A DNA stretch of 64,000 nucleotides from Comamonas antarctica (GCF_013363755.1 NZ_CP054840.1:1419501-1483500); one strand, 5' to 3'; positions 15,487 through 24,686 are shown, counted from the first letter of the stretch. Program-made: numbers and translations. Notes: generated by a model not told the origin, from the sequence alone.

Positions 15487-16301
15487 GGCTGGGACTCCTG
15501 TTGCGTGGTGGTGGTTTGCGTGGTGGCCGCGGCTTGGGCAGAAGGCCAGCCGCTGGTGATGTCGTAGGCGCGGGCTTCTTCCAGCGACTCCAGCGCGTCG
15601 ATGGCGTCGGCGTGGGCACGCTCGGCGGTGTAGCAGCGCTGCACATGGCGGGCGATGGCGCCGGCAATCTCGGTGAGCTGCGCGATGGTCAGCGACACCC
15701 AGCCGGACGCGGCCTTGAAGTCGACCGATTCGACGCCGGCCAACGTGGCGTTGGCCACCACGCTGGTGATGCGGTTCTGGTCCTCGATGGCGGTGGCCAG
15801 GCGCACGCCAGCCACGACGATGCCGCCGGTCTCCACGTCCCAGCGGTGCGCAGCTGCAGCGCGCAGCAGTTCGCCCTGCAGGTCGGCCAGCGTGGCGGCC
15901 TGCGGTGTGCTGGTGACTTCCTCGGGCGCCTGCAGCGTGCCGCCCACTTCCGCGAGGGTCGAGCCTGGCGGCACGCCGATGCGCTTGCCCGTGGTTGCGT
16001 CGTAGACGGTCGCGGCGCTGTAGTCGGGCAGGTAGTCCCAGGGGTCGGCCTGGTCGCCGGCGGGGTTGTAGCGGGCGCATTCCAGCGGTCCCAGCGCGCG
16101 GGGCAGGGGCGCATCCACTGCCAGGGTGGGCAGGGGATAGAAGCCGGGCTCCAGCGGGCTGGCATAGGCGTGGGTGGCGCCCAAGAAAAAGCCGGCCATG
16201 TTGAGCTGCGGAACGACTTTGAACTCCGGCGCGGGCTGCTGCGGCGCCTGCTCGATGTCGGTGGCTTCTGCCGCGGGTGTTTCGGTAGTGCTTTTGGTCA
16301 T
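15483..16301 (-). CDS. tail fibre assembly protein with DUF4376-like domain
   Basis: 272 residues, in the place of P2 gene G just after the fibre gene. The middle resembles other fibre chaperones (FYPLPTLAVDAPLPRALGPL, VYDATTGKRIGVPPGSTLAE). The part at about 155-245 (RWDVETGGIVVAGVRLATA, then GWVSLTIAQLTEIAGAI) follows the DUF4376 pattern. It would help fold or attach the fibre. Two bases separate it from the fibre stop. Confidence 0.78.
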   Translation of the reverse strand: MTKSTTETPAAEATDIEQAPQQPAPEFKVVPQLNMAGFFLGATHAYASPLEPGFYPLPTLAVDAPLPRALGPLECARYNPAGDQADPWDYLPDYSAATVYDATTGKRIGVPPGSTLAEVGGTLQAPEEVTSTPQAATLADLQGELLRAAAAHRWDVETGGIVVAGVRLATAIEDQNRITSVVANATLAGVESVDFKAASGWVSLTIAQLTEIAGAIARHVQRCYTAERAHADAIDALESLEEARAYDITSGWPSAQAAATTQTTTTQQESQP

Positions 16302-16303
16302 GG

Positions 16304-19300
16304 TCAGTACTTGATGAAAGCTCGGCCGGAAAGGTTGGCCATGCGGGTTTCGCTGCCGCCGGTTGCGTTGGTGGTGAAGGAGTGCGAGTGCGTACCGCCG
16401 CCATAGGTCTGCACACCGTGGGCATGGGTCCCGGTGCCTTCGGCGGTTGCGACAAGCCCTTCCCAGCCTTCGGCGGCGACAATCCCGAGTTGTCCGTCCC
16501 AGGTTCCGCCGCCCGAATCGCGCCGCATTACGTGGCCGTGCTCGCCGCCGCTGGTGGTGTAGCCGGCGTGTGTGTGGTCGCCCGCGCCGACAGTCGTGCC
16601 GGTGTGGGTGTGCGATCCCAGCGCACTGGCTTGATAGCTTCCCAGCACGCGGCCCCCATCGACGCCGCGGCCTTCGTCCAGATCGCGCAATACCAGGCCG
16701 CGCAGGTCAGGCACGTTGAAGGTGTTGGAGCCGTCACCCGCGCCGTACCGCGTCCCAATAGCGGCAAAGAGGGCGGCATAGACGGTGCGCGAGTAGGCTG
16801 CGCCGTTGCAGCGCAAGTAGCCCACGGGGTTGCCTTCGCCGGCATAGTCGAGGTAAGCGCCGGGCGGGACCACGCCGCCAGTGCAGCCTGCGACGGTAAG
16901 CGATTCGTCGACGGTGACACTGCCCAGCGTGCGCAGGTGCCGCAGCCATAGATCACGGTGATCGTCTTTGCCGTCCCGCGCCCAGTCTCCCCACATGTGG
17001 AAGATGCCGTTGGCGTCCATGCCAAGCTGGTTGAGAACGCGGCTGTTCCACTGGAAGGCCCAGCGTGGTGCGTAGTCGTTGCTGGTCTGTGTAGAGCTTG
17101 CATGAGCGTTCTCTCGGACCATGCCAGCGGCCGCGGAGCCGTACGCGCCGACATCTTGGGACCAGTGTTGGCCGCGGTCCATGTATTGCGCCAGAGCCAC
17201 ACGCACCGGGTAGGTCTTGCTGCCGTTGTAGCCCATGAGTGTGGGGATGGCCACCCCGTCGGCGACTGCCTTCTGCGGGCTGAATGTGGGTGTGTCGCGG
17301 TTGACGGCTACTCCGTCAGGCGCGACCCCAGCGCTCGCTTCAATGATGGTGTGGCCATTGCCGTAGGCGTTCCAGCCAATCTGCCCCACCACCTGCTTTT
17401 GCGCGGTGTTGTTGGCTACCCATTCGGAGCGTTCGCGATACGGAGCCAGCCGGGTCCATGGCCCGATGGAGCCATCCTCCGCCTGCGTGCGTGCTGCTAT
17501 GTGATGGCTGTCCCCGGCAAGAGCGTTCAGCCAGAGGCTGCAATTCGACGCACTGTCGGCGGCCCCGGCAAAGCGCACTACTGGCCCCGAATACGGCGCC
17601 CCGGCGCTGCGCGTGAATCCGGCGGTATTTGGCGCCATGGTGTCGGCGTGCGCGGCCCCGCCCGCATGCGACATGAGATAGATCGGTTTGCTGCTGACGC
17701 CGCCCCACGACACGGCTGCCGCGTTGTCCGCGTAGTTGGCCGCCAAAGAACGGATGCTCCAGGTGCCATAGGCGCCGGCACCGTTGAGCGCGGGCGCATA
17801 GCTGTTGAAGTTTCCCGAGTGCAGGGAATACCACCACGGCGAAAAAGCTGCGTCATCGATGCGCGCGCGCCAACGCACTTCCCCGTCGTACTTGTATTCG
17901 GTCTGCACGCGAGAGGTCGAGCCGCCGGCGGCAATCGTGTCCAGGGCGGTGGAGTAATTGCCCTTGTGGACATGGTAGGTGCCACGGTCGAGAGCGACAT
18001 CCATCTGGTCCGCTGTGATCGATCCCCGATAGCGTTGATAGTCGGCTTGGCCCTTGCCGCCCAGGGTCTGCGCATCGCCGGTGATGCTCACAGGCCAGGT
18101 GCCCATGGCGCCCGCGCCCGTAAGGGTCGGTGCGAAGTTGTTGAAATTTTCACTGTCAAGTACGCGCTGGAAAGCCTGCCAGCCGGCCGCGCCCGTGCGC
18201 ATTCTCTTGAACCACGTTCCGGGTGTGTACTGGCTATCGGTGCCGAACGCCGTGAAGAATTGCGTTGCCCAATCCCAGCCGTGCTGGATGTGGATCACAA
18301 ACCACCATCCCATGCTGGGGGCACCTGGCATGCTGTGGCCGCGGAAGAAACCTGTACGGCGCAGGTCGTTGACGTTCTGGCCTTCGATCAGCACAGCGCT
18401 GCCGCTTTCGATGGCGACGCGGTTGGCCAGGTCTTGGGGTAGGGCGTCGAGCATCGTGCGATCACCCGCGGACATGAAGCCCGCCTCCGTAGTGGTCGCC
18501 AGGGCATGCGCGCCGCCGCGCGAACCCACATGGTCGCTGGGAGCCGCATCGGTGATGCCGTAGCCGTTCCGCGTTGTCGGCTTGTTCTGCACGTTGCTCC
18601 AGCTGGGCTTGATGGTCTTTTTTCCCGCTTCGATAACCCGGCCGAATTCGTCCACTTTGAATACGGGTGTCTCGGTCTCGGTGCCATAGCTGTCGGCGGT
18701 CACGCCAGACTTGTCCAGTTCGAGCGTGCGATCAGCGGCCAGGTCGCCGCCGCCTTTCAGGCCTGTGCCGGCCTTGATGCTGGTGGAGACCAGCGCGCGA
18801 TCTTTGAACAGCTTGGCCGCGCTGGCCGGCGTCATCGCGCGCTGGCCGTCTTTCAGCTGCTCGGCCTCGGCCGCGGTGGCCAGTTCCACCACGCCCTGGC
18901 GCTCGGTGGTGGCCGGGGGATTGATGAAGTTGGTTTCGCCGAAATGCAGCGTACTGATGTCGACACTGCCGTCGAGCACGCGCATGTCGGTCGCCAGCAT
19001 CAGGATGGACGCCACCGACTTTTCGAGGATCACCGCGGCCTGGCTGTAGGTGCCCAGCAGCACGCCGTTATCGAGGTAGACGCCCAGCCCGCGCACGGTG
19101 TAGGTGTCCTCGCCATCGTCGCGGATGGTGATGTGGATGGTGTCCTTGGCCACCACATCGCCGGCAATGGACGGAAGGCGCTTGATTTCGTTTGGGATGC
19201 TGGCCAGCGCGTCGGTCGGTGTGAACGTGGCGGCCGTCACGCCCACGCTGGTGATGGTACGCGCCTGGCTGCCGTCCTGCTTGGCATTGATGAGGGCTTG

Positions 19301-19336
19301 CCGGCCGGCAGTGGTGAGTTTGAAGATGATGTTCAT
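16304..19336 (-). CDS. H: tail fibre protein H with collar-type receptor tip
   Basis: 1,010 residues. The N-terminal 150 residues match P2 gpH-type fibres (KLTTAGRQALINAKQDG, TSVGVTAATFTPTD) and attach to the baseplate. The shaft carries fibre repeats such as GSRGGAHALATTTEAGFMSA and PTLTGAGAMGTWPVSITGDA. The C-terminus is a phage tail collar domain (GYLRCNGAAYSRTVYAALFA, then FNVPDLRGLVLRDLDEGRG) with many His pairs (SHTHTGTT, DHTHAGY, THAHG, THSHSF), which in related fibres bind iron in the tip. This is the host-range determinant. The start at MNIIFKL is 14 codons inside the longest frame. Confidence 0.93.
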   Translation of the reverse strand: MNIIFKLTTAGRQALINAKQDGSQARTITSVGVTAATFTPTDALASIPNEIKRLPSIAGDVVAKDTIHITIRDDGEDTYTVRGLGVYLDNGVLLGTYSQAAVILEKSVASILMLATDMRVLDGSVDISTLHFGETNFINPPATTERQGVVELATAAEAEQLKDGQRAMTPASAAKLFKDRALVSTSIKAGTGLKGGGDLAADRTLELDKSGVTADSYGTETETPVFKVDEFGRVIEAGKKTIKPSWSNVQNKPTTRNGYGITDAAPSDHVGSRGGAHALATTTEAGFMSAGDRTMLDALPQDLANRVAIESGSAVLIEGQNVNDLRRTGFFRGHSMPGAPSMGWWFVIHIQHGWDWATQFFTAFGTDSQYTPGTWFKRMRTGAAGWQAFQRVLDSENFNNFAPTLTGAGAMGTWPVSITGDAQTLGGKGQADYQRYRGSITADQMDVALDRGTYHVHKGNYSTALDTIAAGGSTSRVQTEYKYDGEVRWRARIDDAAFSPWWYSLHSGNFNSYAPALNGAGAYGTWSIRSLAANYADNAAAVSWGGVSSKPIYLMSHAGGAAHADTMAPNTAGFTRSAGAPYSGPVVRFAGAADSASNCSLWLNALAGDSHHIAARTQAEDGSIGPWTRLAPYRERSEWVANNTAQKQVVGQIGWNAYGNGHTIIEASAGVAPDGVAVNRDTPTFSPQKAVADGVAIPTLMGYNGSKTYPVRVALAQYMDRGQHWSQDVGAYGSAAAGMVRENAHASSTQTSNDYAPRWAFQWNSRVLNQLGMDANGIFHMWGDWARDGKDDHRDLWLRHLRTLGSVTVDESLTVAGCTGGVVPPGAYLDYAGEGNPVGYLRCNGAAYSRTVYAALFAAIGTRYGAGDGSNTFNVPDLRGLVLRDLDEGRGVDGGRVLGSYQASALGSHTHTGTTVGAGDHTHAGYTTSGGEHGHVMRRDSGGGTWDGQLGIVAAEGWEGLVATAEGTGTHAHGVQTYGGGTHSHSFTTNATGGSETRMANLSGRAFIKY

Positions 19337-19349
19337 GTGGATTCGCCGA

Positions 19350-19910
19350 TCACTGCGCGGCCATGTCGAGGCGGGCATAGGCCATGGGCCGGCCGACCGC
19401 TGCGAGCTTGATGGATGCCGAGGCGTTGAGCCCCTGGATGAATGTGAAGTGCGACCGCAGCGGCTTGACGCGCGCCACCTCGGCCATCACGTCTTGAACA
19501 AACGCGGCGCTCGACTGCGCGCCGTCCTGGCCGGTCATGGTGAAGACCAGCTCGAAGGTATGCGGCGTGCCCTTGGGGGTGGTCTGCCACCATTCGCGGA
19601 TGCTGATCGCGCCGCCGAAGCTGGCCACGGTGTCGCGCACGCTCTTGATGGTTCCCCTTTGGCGCTGGACTTGAATGGCATTGCGCACGATGGCGCGCTT
19701 GATGGCTTCGGGCCACTCGGTACGCCAGGCTTCGACGCCCATGGACCAGGCCAGCCATGGCAGGTGGGAGAGCGGGCAGGTGTCGGGATTCCACAGCGCA
19801 CGGTGAGGCTGGGGAATGGCCGACAGGTGCGTCGCCATGATTTTCTCGGCCGCGCGGTCGAGCGCCGAGGCATTGGGCGGAAGCAGCGAATCAGTCAACG
19901 GTGCCCCCAT
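19350..19910 (-). CDS. I: tail protein I (P2 gpI)
   Basis: 186 residues; baseplate wedge or periphery protein that links gpJ and the fibre. Typical features are LPPNASALDRAAEKIMA, LSHLPWLAWSMGVEAWRTEW and RNAIQVQRQRGTIKSVRDTV. The start overlaps the end of J by 20 bases, as in P2. Confidence 0.94.
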   Translation of the reverse strand: MGAPLTDSLLPPNASALDRAAEKIMATHLSAIPQPHRALWNPDTCPLSHLPWLAWSMGVEAWRTEWPEAIKRAIVRNAIQVQRQRGTIKSVRDTVASFGGAISIREWWQTTPKGTPHTFELVFTMTGQDGAQSSAAFVQDVMAEVARVKPLRSHFTFIQGLNASASIKLAAVGRPMAYARLDMAAQ

Positions 19911-20808
19911 AGGTCACGTCGATGGCTGTACACCAGCTGGCCTGGGTTTCGCTCACCGCCACATCGGCGGTCGGGCTGGTCAGTTCCACCCGTTGCACGC
20001 CCTCGATGTGCAACGCTGCATAGATGCCGGACAGCGTGGGCCGGCGCCCGATGCGGTGCATGTCTTCGGCGTAAGCCCGCACGCGCATCAGCGCGGTTTC
20101 CAGCACGCTCGAAGAATCGGGGCCGGGCAGGGTGTAGACCTTGGCCGAGATCAGATAGGGCACGATGCCGGCCGCCTGCACGATGACTTCATCGGTGAGC
20201 GGACGCACATCCTCGGCATTCACGGCCGCGGCGACCTTGGCCAGCAGCGCCTGCGGCGGGACGCCGCTGCCATCGCGCGCCAGCACGGACACGATGACGG
20301 TGCCGGGTGAGGGGCTGGTGGCCGCGGCATCGAGCACCTGGCCGTCGGCCGTCTTGGCGTGGTAGACGTACGCGCCGACCGGGCCGGCCACGCTGTAGCC
20401 GCGCGGCGCAAGCTGGATGCGGGTGCGAAAGGTCGCATCATCTTCCATCACTGCCGCGACCGGCGGCACGGCGGCGGGGTCGGCCTCGGTGATGGTCAGC
20501 CGCTGGACGCCGAAGAACACCGCCAGCTGGTCGAGGTCGCTGCCTTGGGCGTATGCCAGCATCACAGCATGCGCGCTGTCGTTGCGCGCGCTGCGTTCCA
20601 CCACAAGCTGGTAGGCCAGGCGTTCCAGCCACTTTGTCAGCGGCTCGGATTCGAGTCCCAGCGTGGCTGCGGTGAGGGTTCGCAGCTCGACCGGCATGGC
20701 CGCAATGAGGTCGGCTTTCAGCGCAGCAAGGATGGCTTCGGCATCGGGCACCGTGACCACGGTCGGGGCCGGCAGCTTGCTCATGTCAATCAGTTGGGCG
20801 CTGCTCAT
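19891..20808 (-). CDS. J: baseplate protein J
   Basis: 305 residues, baseplate wedge protein of the gpJ/T4 gp6 family. Landmarks: MSKLPAPTVVTVPDAEAILA near the start, RNDSAHAVMLAYAQGSDLDQ, LAPRGYSVAGPVGAYVYHAK and ALHIEGVQRVELTSPTADVA. The ATG overlaps the stop of W. Confidence 0.95.
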   Translation of the reverse strand: MSSAQLIDMSKLPAPTVVTVPDAEAILAALKADLIAAMPVELRTLTAATLGLESEPLTKWLERLAYQLVVERSARNDSAHAVMLAYAQGSDLDQLAVFFGVQRLTITEADPAAVPPVAAVMEDDATFRTRIQLAPRGYSVAGPVGAYVYHAKTADGQVLDAAATSPSPGTVIVSVLARDGSGVPPQALLAKVAAAVNAEDVRPLTDEVIVQAAGIVPYLISAKVYTLPGPDSSSVLETALMRVRAYAEDMHRIGRRPTLSGIYAALHIEGVQRVELTSPTADVAVSETQASWCTAIDVTYGGTVD

Positions 20809-21146
20809 GCCTGGCTCCCGCGGAGTTCGACTGTCTGGCGCGTGATGCTCGATTGGCCCTTGTCGGTCCGCTCGATGGTCAGCACTGTCCGGCCGTCGGC
20901 GCCGAGCTGCAGCGTGGCGCGGCGCAGCCGGGTGCGCGGCTCATGCTTCATGATGGCCTGGGCCGTTGCCGCCTGCAGCCGCAGGATGTTGGCCGGCGTC
21001 ATCGGCTGGTCGATCATCTGCGGGATGTAGCTGCCGTAGCCGCGGCGCATGAGGCGCGACCCGATGGGCGTGGTGAGGATGTCGGCGATGGATTGGCCGA
21101 TGTGTTCGGCCCATGCGATGCTGCGGCCGGTGGTGGCGTTCATCAT
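20805..21146 (-). CDS. W: baseplate protein W (gp25-like lysozyme fold)
   Basis: 113 residues, gpW/gp25 family, structural rather than enzymatic. Pattern: HIGQSIADILTTPIGSRLMR, RGYGSYIPQMIDQPMTPANI, AIMKHEPRTRLRRATLQ. It overlaps V and J by four bases at each end, the usual compact V-W-J arrangement. Confidence 0.95.
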   Translation of the reverse strand: MMNATTGRSIAWAEHIGQSIADILTTPIGSRLMRRGYGSYIPQMIDQPMTPANILRLQAATAQAIMKHEPRTRLRRATLQLGADGRTVLTIERTDKGQSSITRQTVELRGSQA

Positions 21147-21814
21147 GCGGCGCCCCCTGGTGGCTGGGTGTTCGATCCGCCCTGCAGCACACCCGGATGG
21201 GTATGGTTGCGAAGGCTGACGCCGCCGGCCACCACATCCTCGCTCGCGCGCATCGTGCCGTCGATTTCCGCCGAGCTAGTGGCGCCTGCGGCCTTGCCGC
21301 TGCCACGCATGCCGCCCTTGTAGGTCAGCGTTCCATCCACGGTGCAGTTGCCGGTCATGGTGACCTCGGGACTGTCCACGGTGACACTGCCGGGCGCGGC
21401 AAGCGTGGCTGCCCCACCAGCCACCAGCGTCACCAGCAGGGCATGCGAGGCGTGGTCATATTCCACGACGGTGCCGTCTGGGTACTGGCTGACGGTCTTG
21501 TTCGGGTCGTTGCTCGGTGCTGGGTTGCCGGTGCTGTTCAGGCCGACCAGCACCACGGCGGCGCCCAGGTCACCGCTGGGGGAAAGCACTGTTGCCTGTT
21601 CGCCCACGGTGGGCGGGTTCCAGGTCTTGGTGCCGCCTGCGCGGCATTCGTGGTAAGGGCGCCAGTTGGTGACCAACTCGCCAATCTGCACACGCACCCG
21701 GGCGGGCTGGCCTGGGCCGCCATGGTCCACTTCATGAATGGAGCCCACGCGAATGAGGTTATGCACCAGGCGCTGCAGCTCGGACAGGGCAAGGATGGGG
21801 TCGGGCGTAGACAT
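21143..21814 (-). CDS. V: baseplate spike protein V
   Basis: 223 residues; the membrane-piercing spike under the tail. An N-terminal OB domain (RVGSIHEVDHGGPGQPARVR, GELVTNWRPYHE, WNPPTVGEQATVLSPSG) is followed by a beta-helix rich in short repeats (SVTVDSPEVTMTGNCTVDGT). The C-terminal HTHPGVLQGGSNTQPP is the metal-binding apex seen in P2 gpV. First gene of the V-W-J-I-H-G operon; the 90-base gap upstream should hold its late promoter. Confidence 0.95.
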   Translation of the reverse strand: MSTPDPILALSELQRLVHNLIRVGSIHEVDHGGPGQPARVRVQIGELVTNWRPYHECRAGGTKTWNPPTVGEQATVLSPSGDLGAAVVLVGLNSTGNPAPSNDPNKTVSQYPDGTVVEYDHASHALLVTLVAGGAATLAAPGSVTVDSPEVTMTGNCTVDGTLTYKGGMRGSGKAAGATSSAEIDGTMRASEDVVAGGVSLRNHTHPGVLQGGSNTQPPGGAA

Positions 21815-21903
21815 TCCCCTAATTTGCCGTTTGGCGCTCTGGCGCGCGAGGAAACCTATGTGTGGCGGTGGCCTGGACGGAAGCGGGCCGCGATCACAGC
21901 CGA

Positions 21904-22371
21904 TCAGCCCGGCATTGCGTGCCGGATCAGGATGTCTGCGACCGTTTCGAGGTCGGCGGCCGTGAAACCCAACAGTTCGCGGCGGGCGTATCGCACCGAC
22001 GGGCTGCCCGGGTCGCGCCGGTCCACCTTGTCGGTCAGGCCGAACTGGTGCACGCGCGCCACGCGCAGCGCACGCGGTTGCATTGCGACCATGGCCGAGT
22101 CGCTGGTGGCCTTGCGCTGCAGGTTGCGTGCCTTGCGCAGGCCCAGGAACATCCCGCGCCGGATGCTGCCCCTGCTGGCGGCAAGCGACGCGCGGGGCCG
22201 GCGCGCCTCATAGGGTGTGCCGTCAGGGTTGCGCTGGCTGGCAATGCGCTGGGTCTGGCTGCGCCGGAGATAGTCGGCCACCTCCGCCATGGCAGCCTTG
22301 CGCGCGGCCGGCGCGAGGCGCGCAAGCAGCGGCGTGGCCCATTCGGCGATCTGATCGACGGACTCGGCCAT
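21904..22371 (-). CDS. S: tail completion protein S
   Basis: 155 residues, P2 gpS/Mu virion morphogenesis family, needed for tail-to-head joining. Recognised by AESVDQIAEWATPLLARLAP, AMAEVADYLRRSQTQRIASQ, RNPDGTPYEARRPR and HQFGLTDKVDR. The ATG at 22371 overlaps the stop of R (TAATG). Confidence 0.92.
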   Translation of the reverse strand: MAESVDQIAEWATPLLARLAPAARKAAMAEVADYLRRSQTQRIASQRNPDGTPYEARRPRASLAASRGSIRRGMFLGLRKARNLQRKATSDSAMVAMQPRALRVARVHQFGLTDKVDRRDPGSPSVRYARRELLGFTAADLETVADILIRHAMPG

Positions 22372-22871
22372 TACCCGATGCCTTGCGTGGTGTGCCACTC
22401 GGCCCCGATCTTGCCGCCAAGGTATAGGGTGTAGTCGCCTTCGGCGTAGGGCTTGGGGCTGTAGGTCTCGCCGCGGTGGCTGGTGGTCAGGGTCTGCCGG
22501 CCTTGTTCGTCGCGGCCTTCTTCCACGGCCACGGCTTCGGTCATATCGACCTCAATTTCCAGATCAATCAGGTTGTCGGCCAGTGGCTCAGCAATGAAGC
22601 GGATAGCCTTGGCGGCGCGCTCCTTGTTCTGGAACAGTTCGTTCTGGTAGGTGTGTAGCCAAGCCAGAAGCGGAACGGCGATCAGGTCCAGATCGCCCGC
22701 GAAGTCGAGCAGTATCAGGCGCACCGTGTAGCGGTACTCGAAAGAAAGCGTTTCGCCGCTGCGCGCCACGATATGGCCGCCCTGGACAAACATCTTGAGG
22801 CGCTGCGGATCGGTCTGCAGCGCGGGCACCGCGCCGGCGAGGAATGCGCGCAGCGCGTGCGGTTTCTTCAT
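22371..22871 (-). CDS. R: tail completion protein R
   Basis: 166 residues, P2 gpR family, acts with S in tail completion. Typical parts: MKKPHALRAFLAGAVPALQT, RLKMFVQGGHIVARSGETLS, FEYRYTVRLILLDFAGDLDL, ending YLGGKIGAEWHT. Starts inside the end of the spanin gene (ATGA overlap). Confidence 0.93.
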   Translation of the reverse strand: MKKPHALRAFLAGAVPALQTDPQRLKMFVQGGHIVARSGETLSFEYRYTVRLILLDFAGDLDLIAVPLLAWLHTYQNELFQNKERAAKAIRFIAEPLADNLIDLEIEVDMTEAVAVEEGRDEQGRQTLTTSHRGETYSPKPYAEGDYTLYLGGKIGAEWHTTQGIG

Positions 22872-23359
22872 GGTGCGGCCTTGTTCACAATTGCCCGGAC
22901 GGCGCCGTAGGCGTCGATACAGGTGTTGAGATCCCGGATGGCGGCATCGCCTTCGCCGGTGAGTCCAAGAAGCGCTTCAGCATCCTCTCGGTCAAGTTCG
23001 GCGCGCGCTTCTGGATTCCCAGGGCGGGGACGTTCGGCGCCGGCGTCAGGGCCTGGCTCTGGCGCGGTGCGGACTGACAGGCGGATAGACCCGCTGCGCA
23101 GACCAGCAGCCAGGCTGTCGATAGAGCTTTTCGCATCGTTCTGTCCTGTTCGGTTGGTATCGAGGATCTGTTCGAGCGAGTCGGCCAGCTGGCCGCTACG
23201 CTCCAGGGCTTCGGATAGCTGCTGCACGGTGCCGTCCAGCTGCTTGTTTTGTGCCTGCAAGCGGCCGCGTTCCTCGCCGCGCTGGTCGGCGCAGTAGAGT
23301 GCGCCCAGCACGGCCAGTGGAAGCACCGTCTTCAGGATCAATGTGGCGGCGGCTTTCAT
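22868..23359 (-). CDS. lysB: inner-membrane spanin (Rz/LysB-like)
   Basis: 163 residues: one N-terminal transmembrane helix (TLILKTVLPLAVLGALYCAD) then a long coiled coil with LQAQNKQLDGTVQQLSEALE and DSLEQILDTNRTGQ. With the lipoprotein partner encoded inside it, it would fuse inner and outer membranes as the last step of lysis. The start overlaps the endolysin stop. Confidence 0.9.
   Translation of the reverse strand: MKAAATLILKTVLPLAVLGALYCADQRGEERGRLQAQNKQLDGTVQQLSEALERSGQLADSLEQILDTNRTGQNDAKSSIDSLAAGLRSGSIRLSVRTAPEPGPDAGAERPRPGNPEARAELDREDAEALLGLTGEGDAAIRDLNTCIDAYGAVRAIVNKAAP
22885..23136 (-). CDS. lysC: outer-membrane spanin lipoprotein (Rz1/LysC-like), nested
   Basis: 83 residues in another frame, wholly inside the Rz-like gene. 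Signal peptide with lipobox (TAWLLVCAAGLSAC, Cys20 lipidated), then a proline-rich tail (LTPAPNVPAL, STPVSTPTAPS), the classic Rz1 layout. Nested Rz1 genes are known from lambda and P2. Confidence 0.88.
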   Translation of the reverse strand: MRKALSTAWLLVCAAGLSACQSAPRQSQALTPAPNVPALGIQKRAPNLTERMLKRFLDSPAKAMPPSGISTPVSTPTAPSGQL

Positions 23360-23937
23360 GCGGGCAGGAACTGTTTGTCGCTCAGCAGTTCGCCCAGTGC
23401 GCGATTGAGTTGCCAGCCGTACTGGAAGCGTTCGTCCTTGGGGCGGCGCTCCGCCAACTCCAGCAGATAGTTCGACTGCTGCGATGCCACCATGCCGAAA
23501 AGCACGTTCGCGCCTTCGCGGCCGCGCTTGCCCAGGAACGCCTGCAGGGCGCCCAGGGTCAGCGTGCCGATCCGACCGTCCGCCGTGATGTCGGCGTAGT
23601 CGGCCTGGTTGCGATTGAGCACATTGAGGACGCGCTGCAGATGGCGTACGGCGGTGCTTTGGCCCGCGAGCACGCCGAAATCCATGAGGCAGTCGGCCAG
23701 GCCAGGGTACAGCTGCGCCACGCGGTGGAAACCGGGTTCGACCCAGTAGCGCTTGAGGTAGATGCTTTGCGCGGTTTCGCGCGGCAGGTCGCGCATGTCG
23801 CCCTTGTAGCCATAGGCGCGCGCGGTGGCCACCGTGATGCCGAAATTGGTCTCGCCGCCGGAATCCTGCGGGTCATGTACGTAGCCGCCTTCACGCTCGA
23901 TAAGGTCATCGATGTAGCGGATGGTCTCGGCGGTCAT
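23356..23937 (-). CDS. endolysin, glycoside hydrolase family 108
   Basis: 193 residues; cuts the glycan strands of peptidoglycan at the end of the lytic cycle. The N-terminal domain has the family signature DDLIEREGGYVHDPQDSGGE with catalytic Glu15 (EREGGY) and TNFGITVATARAYGY. The C-terminal part (TADGRIGTLTLGALQAF) is the PG_binding_3-like domain of this group. No signal peptide, so it needs the holin. Its ATG overlaps the stop of the preceding membrane protein gene. Confidence 0.92.
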   Translation of the reverse strand: MTAETIRYIDDLIEREGGYVHDPQDSGGETNFGITVATARAYGYKGDMRDLPRETAQSIYLKRYWVEPGFHRVAQLYPGLADCLMDFGVLAGQSTAVRHLQRVLNVLNRNQADYADITADGRIGTLTLGALQAFLGKRGREGANVLFGMVASQQSNYLLELAERRPKDERFQYGWQLNRALGELLSDKQFLPA

Positions 23938-24419
23938 GGACGGCCTCCTGTCGCGCTCGCGTTGCTGCCGGCAGACGCGCCGCGGCTCGACTCGGCCAGT
24001 TCCTGCCGCGCGTCCCGCGCGATCTCCGTGATGGTCTTGCCCTCGCTGCGTTTCAGCCACAGGAACACTCCGGCGACTACCCACGGGCCAGGAATGGAAC
24101 AAACCACAAACACGCACCCGGTGATGACGAAGAATCCCGCGATGGCCGGCAGAGCCGCCAGGATGGCCAGGCGCGCACCGGCATCGAAGATGCCCGGCCA
24201 GTGCTGCATAAGCATGACCAGTGCGGGCACGCCGAGAACGAAACCGCTGACCAGGCAGGCCAGCACGCGGTTGAGCAGGTCGCCTCGGGGGTCCGTGACG
24301 CGCAGCGGCACGAAGCGCAGGCCCAGCCAGAAGGCCAGGAGGCTGGCCGCAATGGGGAGCGAGAAAAGGGCGATCTTGTAGCCGGCGAAGGTGCCGGCAG
24401 CGGAGGTCGGTTCGGTCAT
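23934..24419 (-). CDS. membrane protein, probable holin
   Basis: 161 residues with about four hydrophobic helices: ALFSLPIAASLLAFWLGL, VLACLVSGFVLGVPALVMLM, LAALPAIAGFFVITGCVFVV and PWVVAGVFLWL. A charged C-terminal tail follows. It sits directly before the endolysin with overlapping start and stop, where P2 has holin Y and antiholin-type genes. A single larger membrane protein seems to replace them. No family name can be assigned with confidence. Confidence 0.7.
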   Translation of the reverse strand: MTEPTSAAGTFAGYKIALFSLPIAASLLAFWLGLRFVPLRVTDPRGDLLNRVLACLVSGFVLGVPALVMLMQHWPGIFDAGARLAILAALPAIAGFFVITGCVFVVCSIPGPWVVAGVFLWLKRSEGKTITEIARDARQELAESSRGASAGSNASATGGRP

Positions 24420-24472
24420 GGTGGTGCGCGTCGGTTGGTGGTAGCGGTGGTGGGTGAGAGGGTGAGGGCGGA

Positions 24473-24685
24473 TCAGTCCCATAGCTTTACGGTTTGGGTT
24501 GCGGTGGGGGCGGCGGGCAGGTCGGGCAGGGTGACCTGCAGGCCCATGGGCAGGGTGGTGCCGTAGGCAGCCAGACCAGGATTCAGCGCGAACGTAGCTT
24601 CGGTGACTTCCGCCGTGGTGCGAAGGTGTCGCCAGCACAGCAGATCCACGGTGTCGCCTTGCTGGGTGCGTACGGTGGTGGGCAT
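24473..24685 (-). CDS. X: tail protein X (LysM-like)
   Basis: 70 residues, P2 gpX family. The LysM-type core RTQQGDTVDLLCWRHLRTT, then ATFALNPGLAAYGTTLP and GLQVTLPDLP, gives an almost complete match in length and motif. Needed for tail assembly. Confidence 0.94.
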   Translation of the reverse strand: MPTTVRTQQGDTVDLLCWRHLRTTAEVTEATFALNPGLAAYGTTLPMGLQVTLPDLPAAPTATQTVKLWD

Positions 24686-24686
24686 G

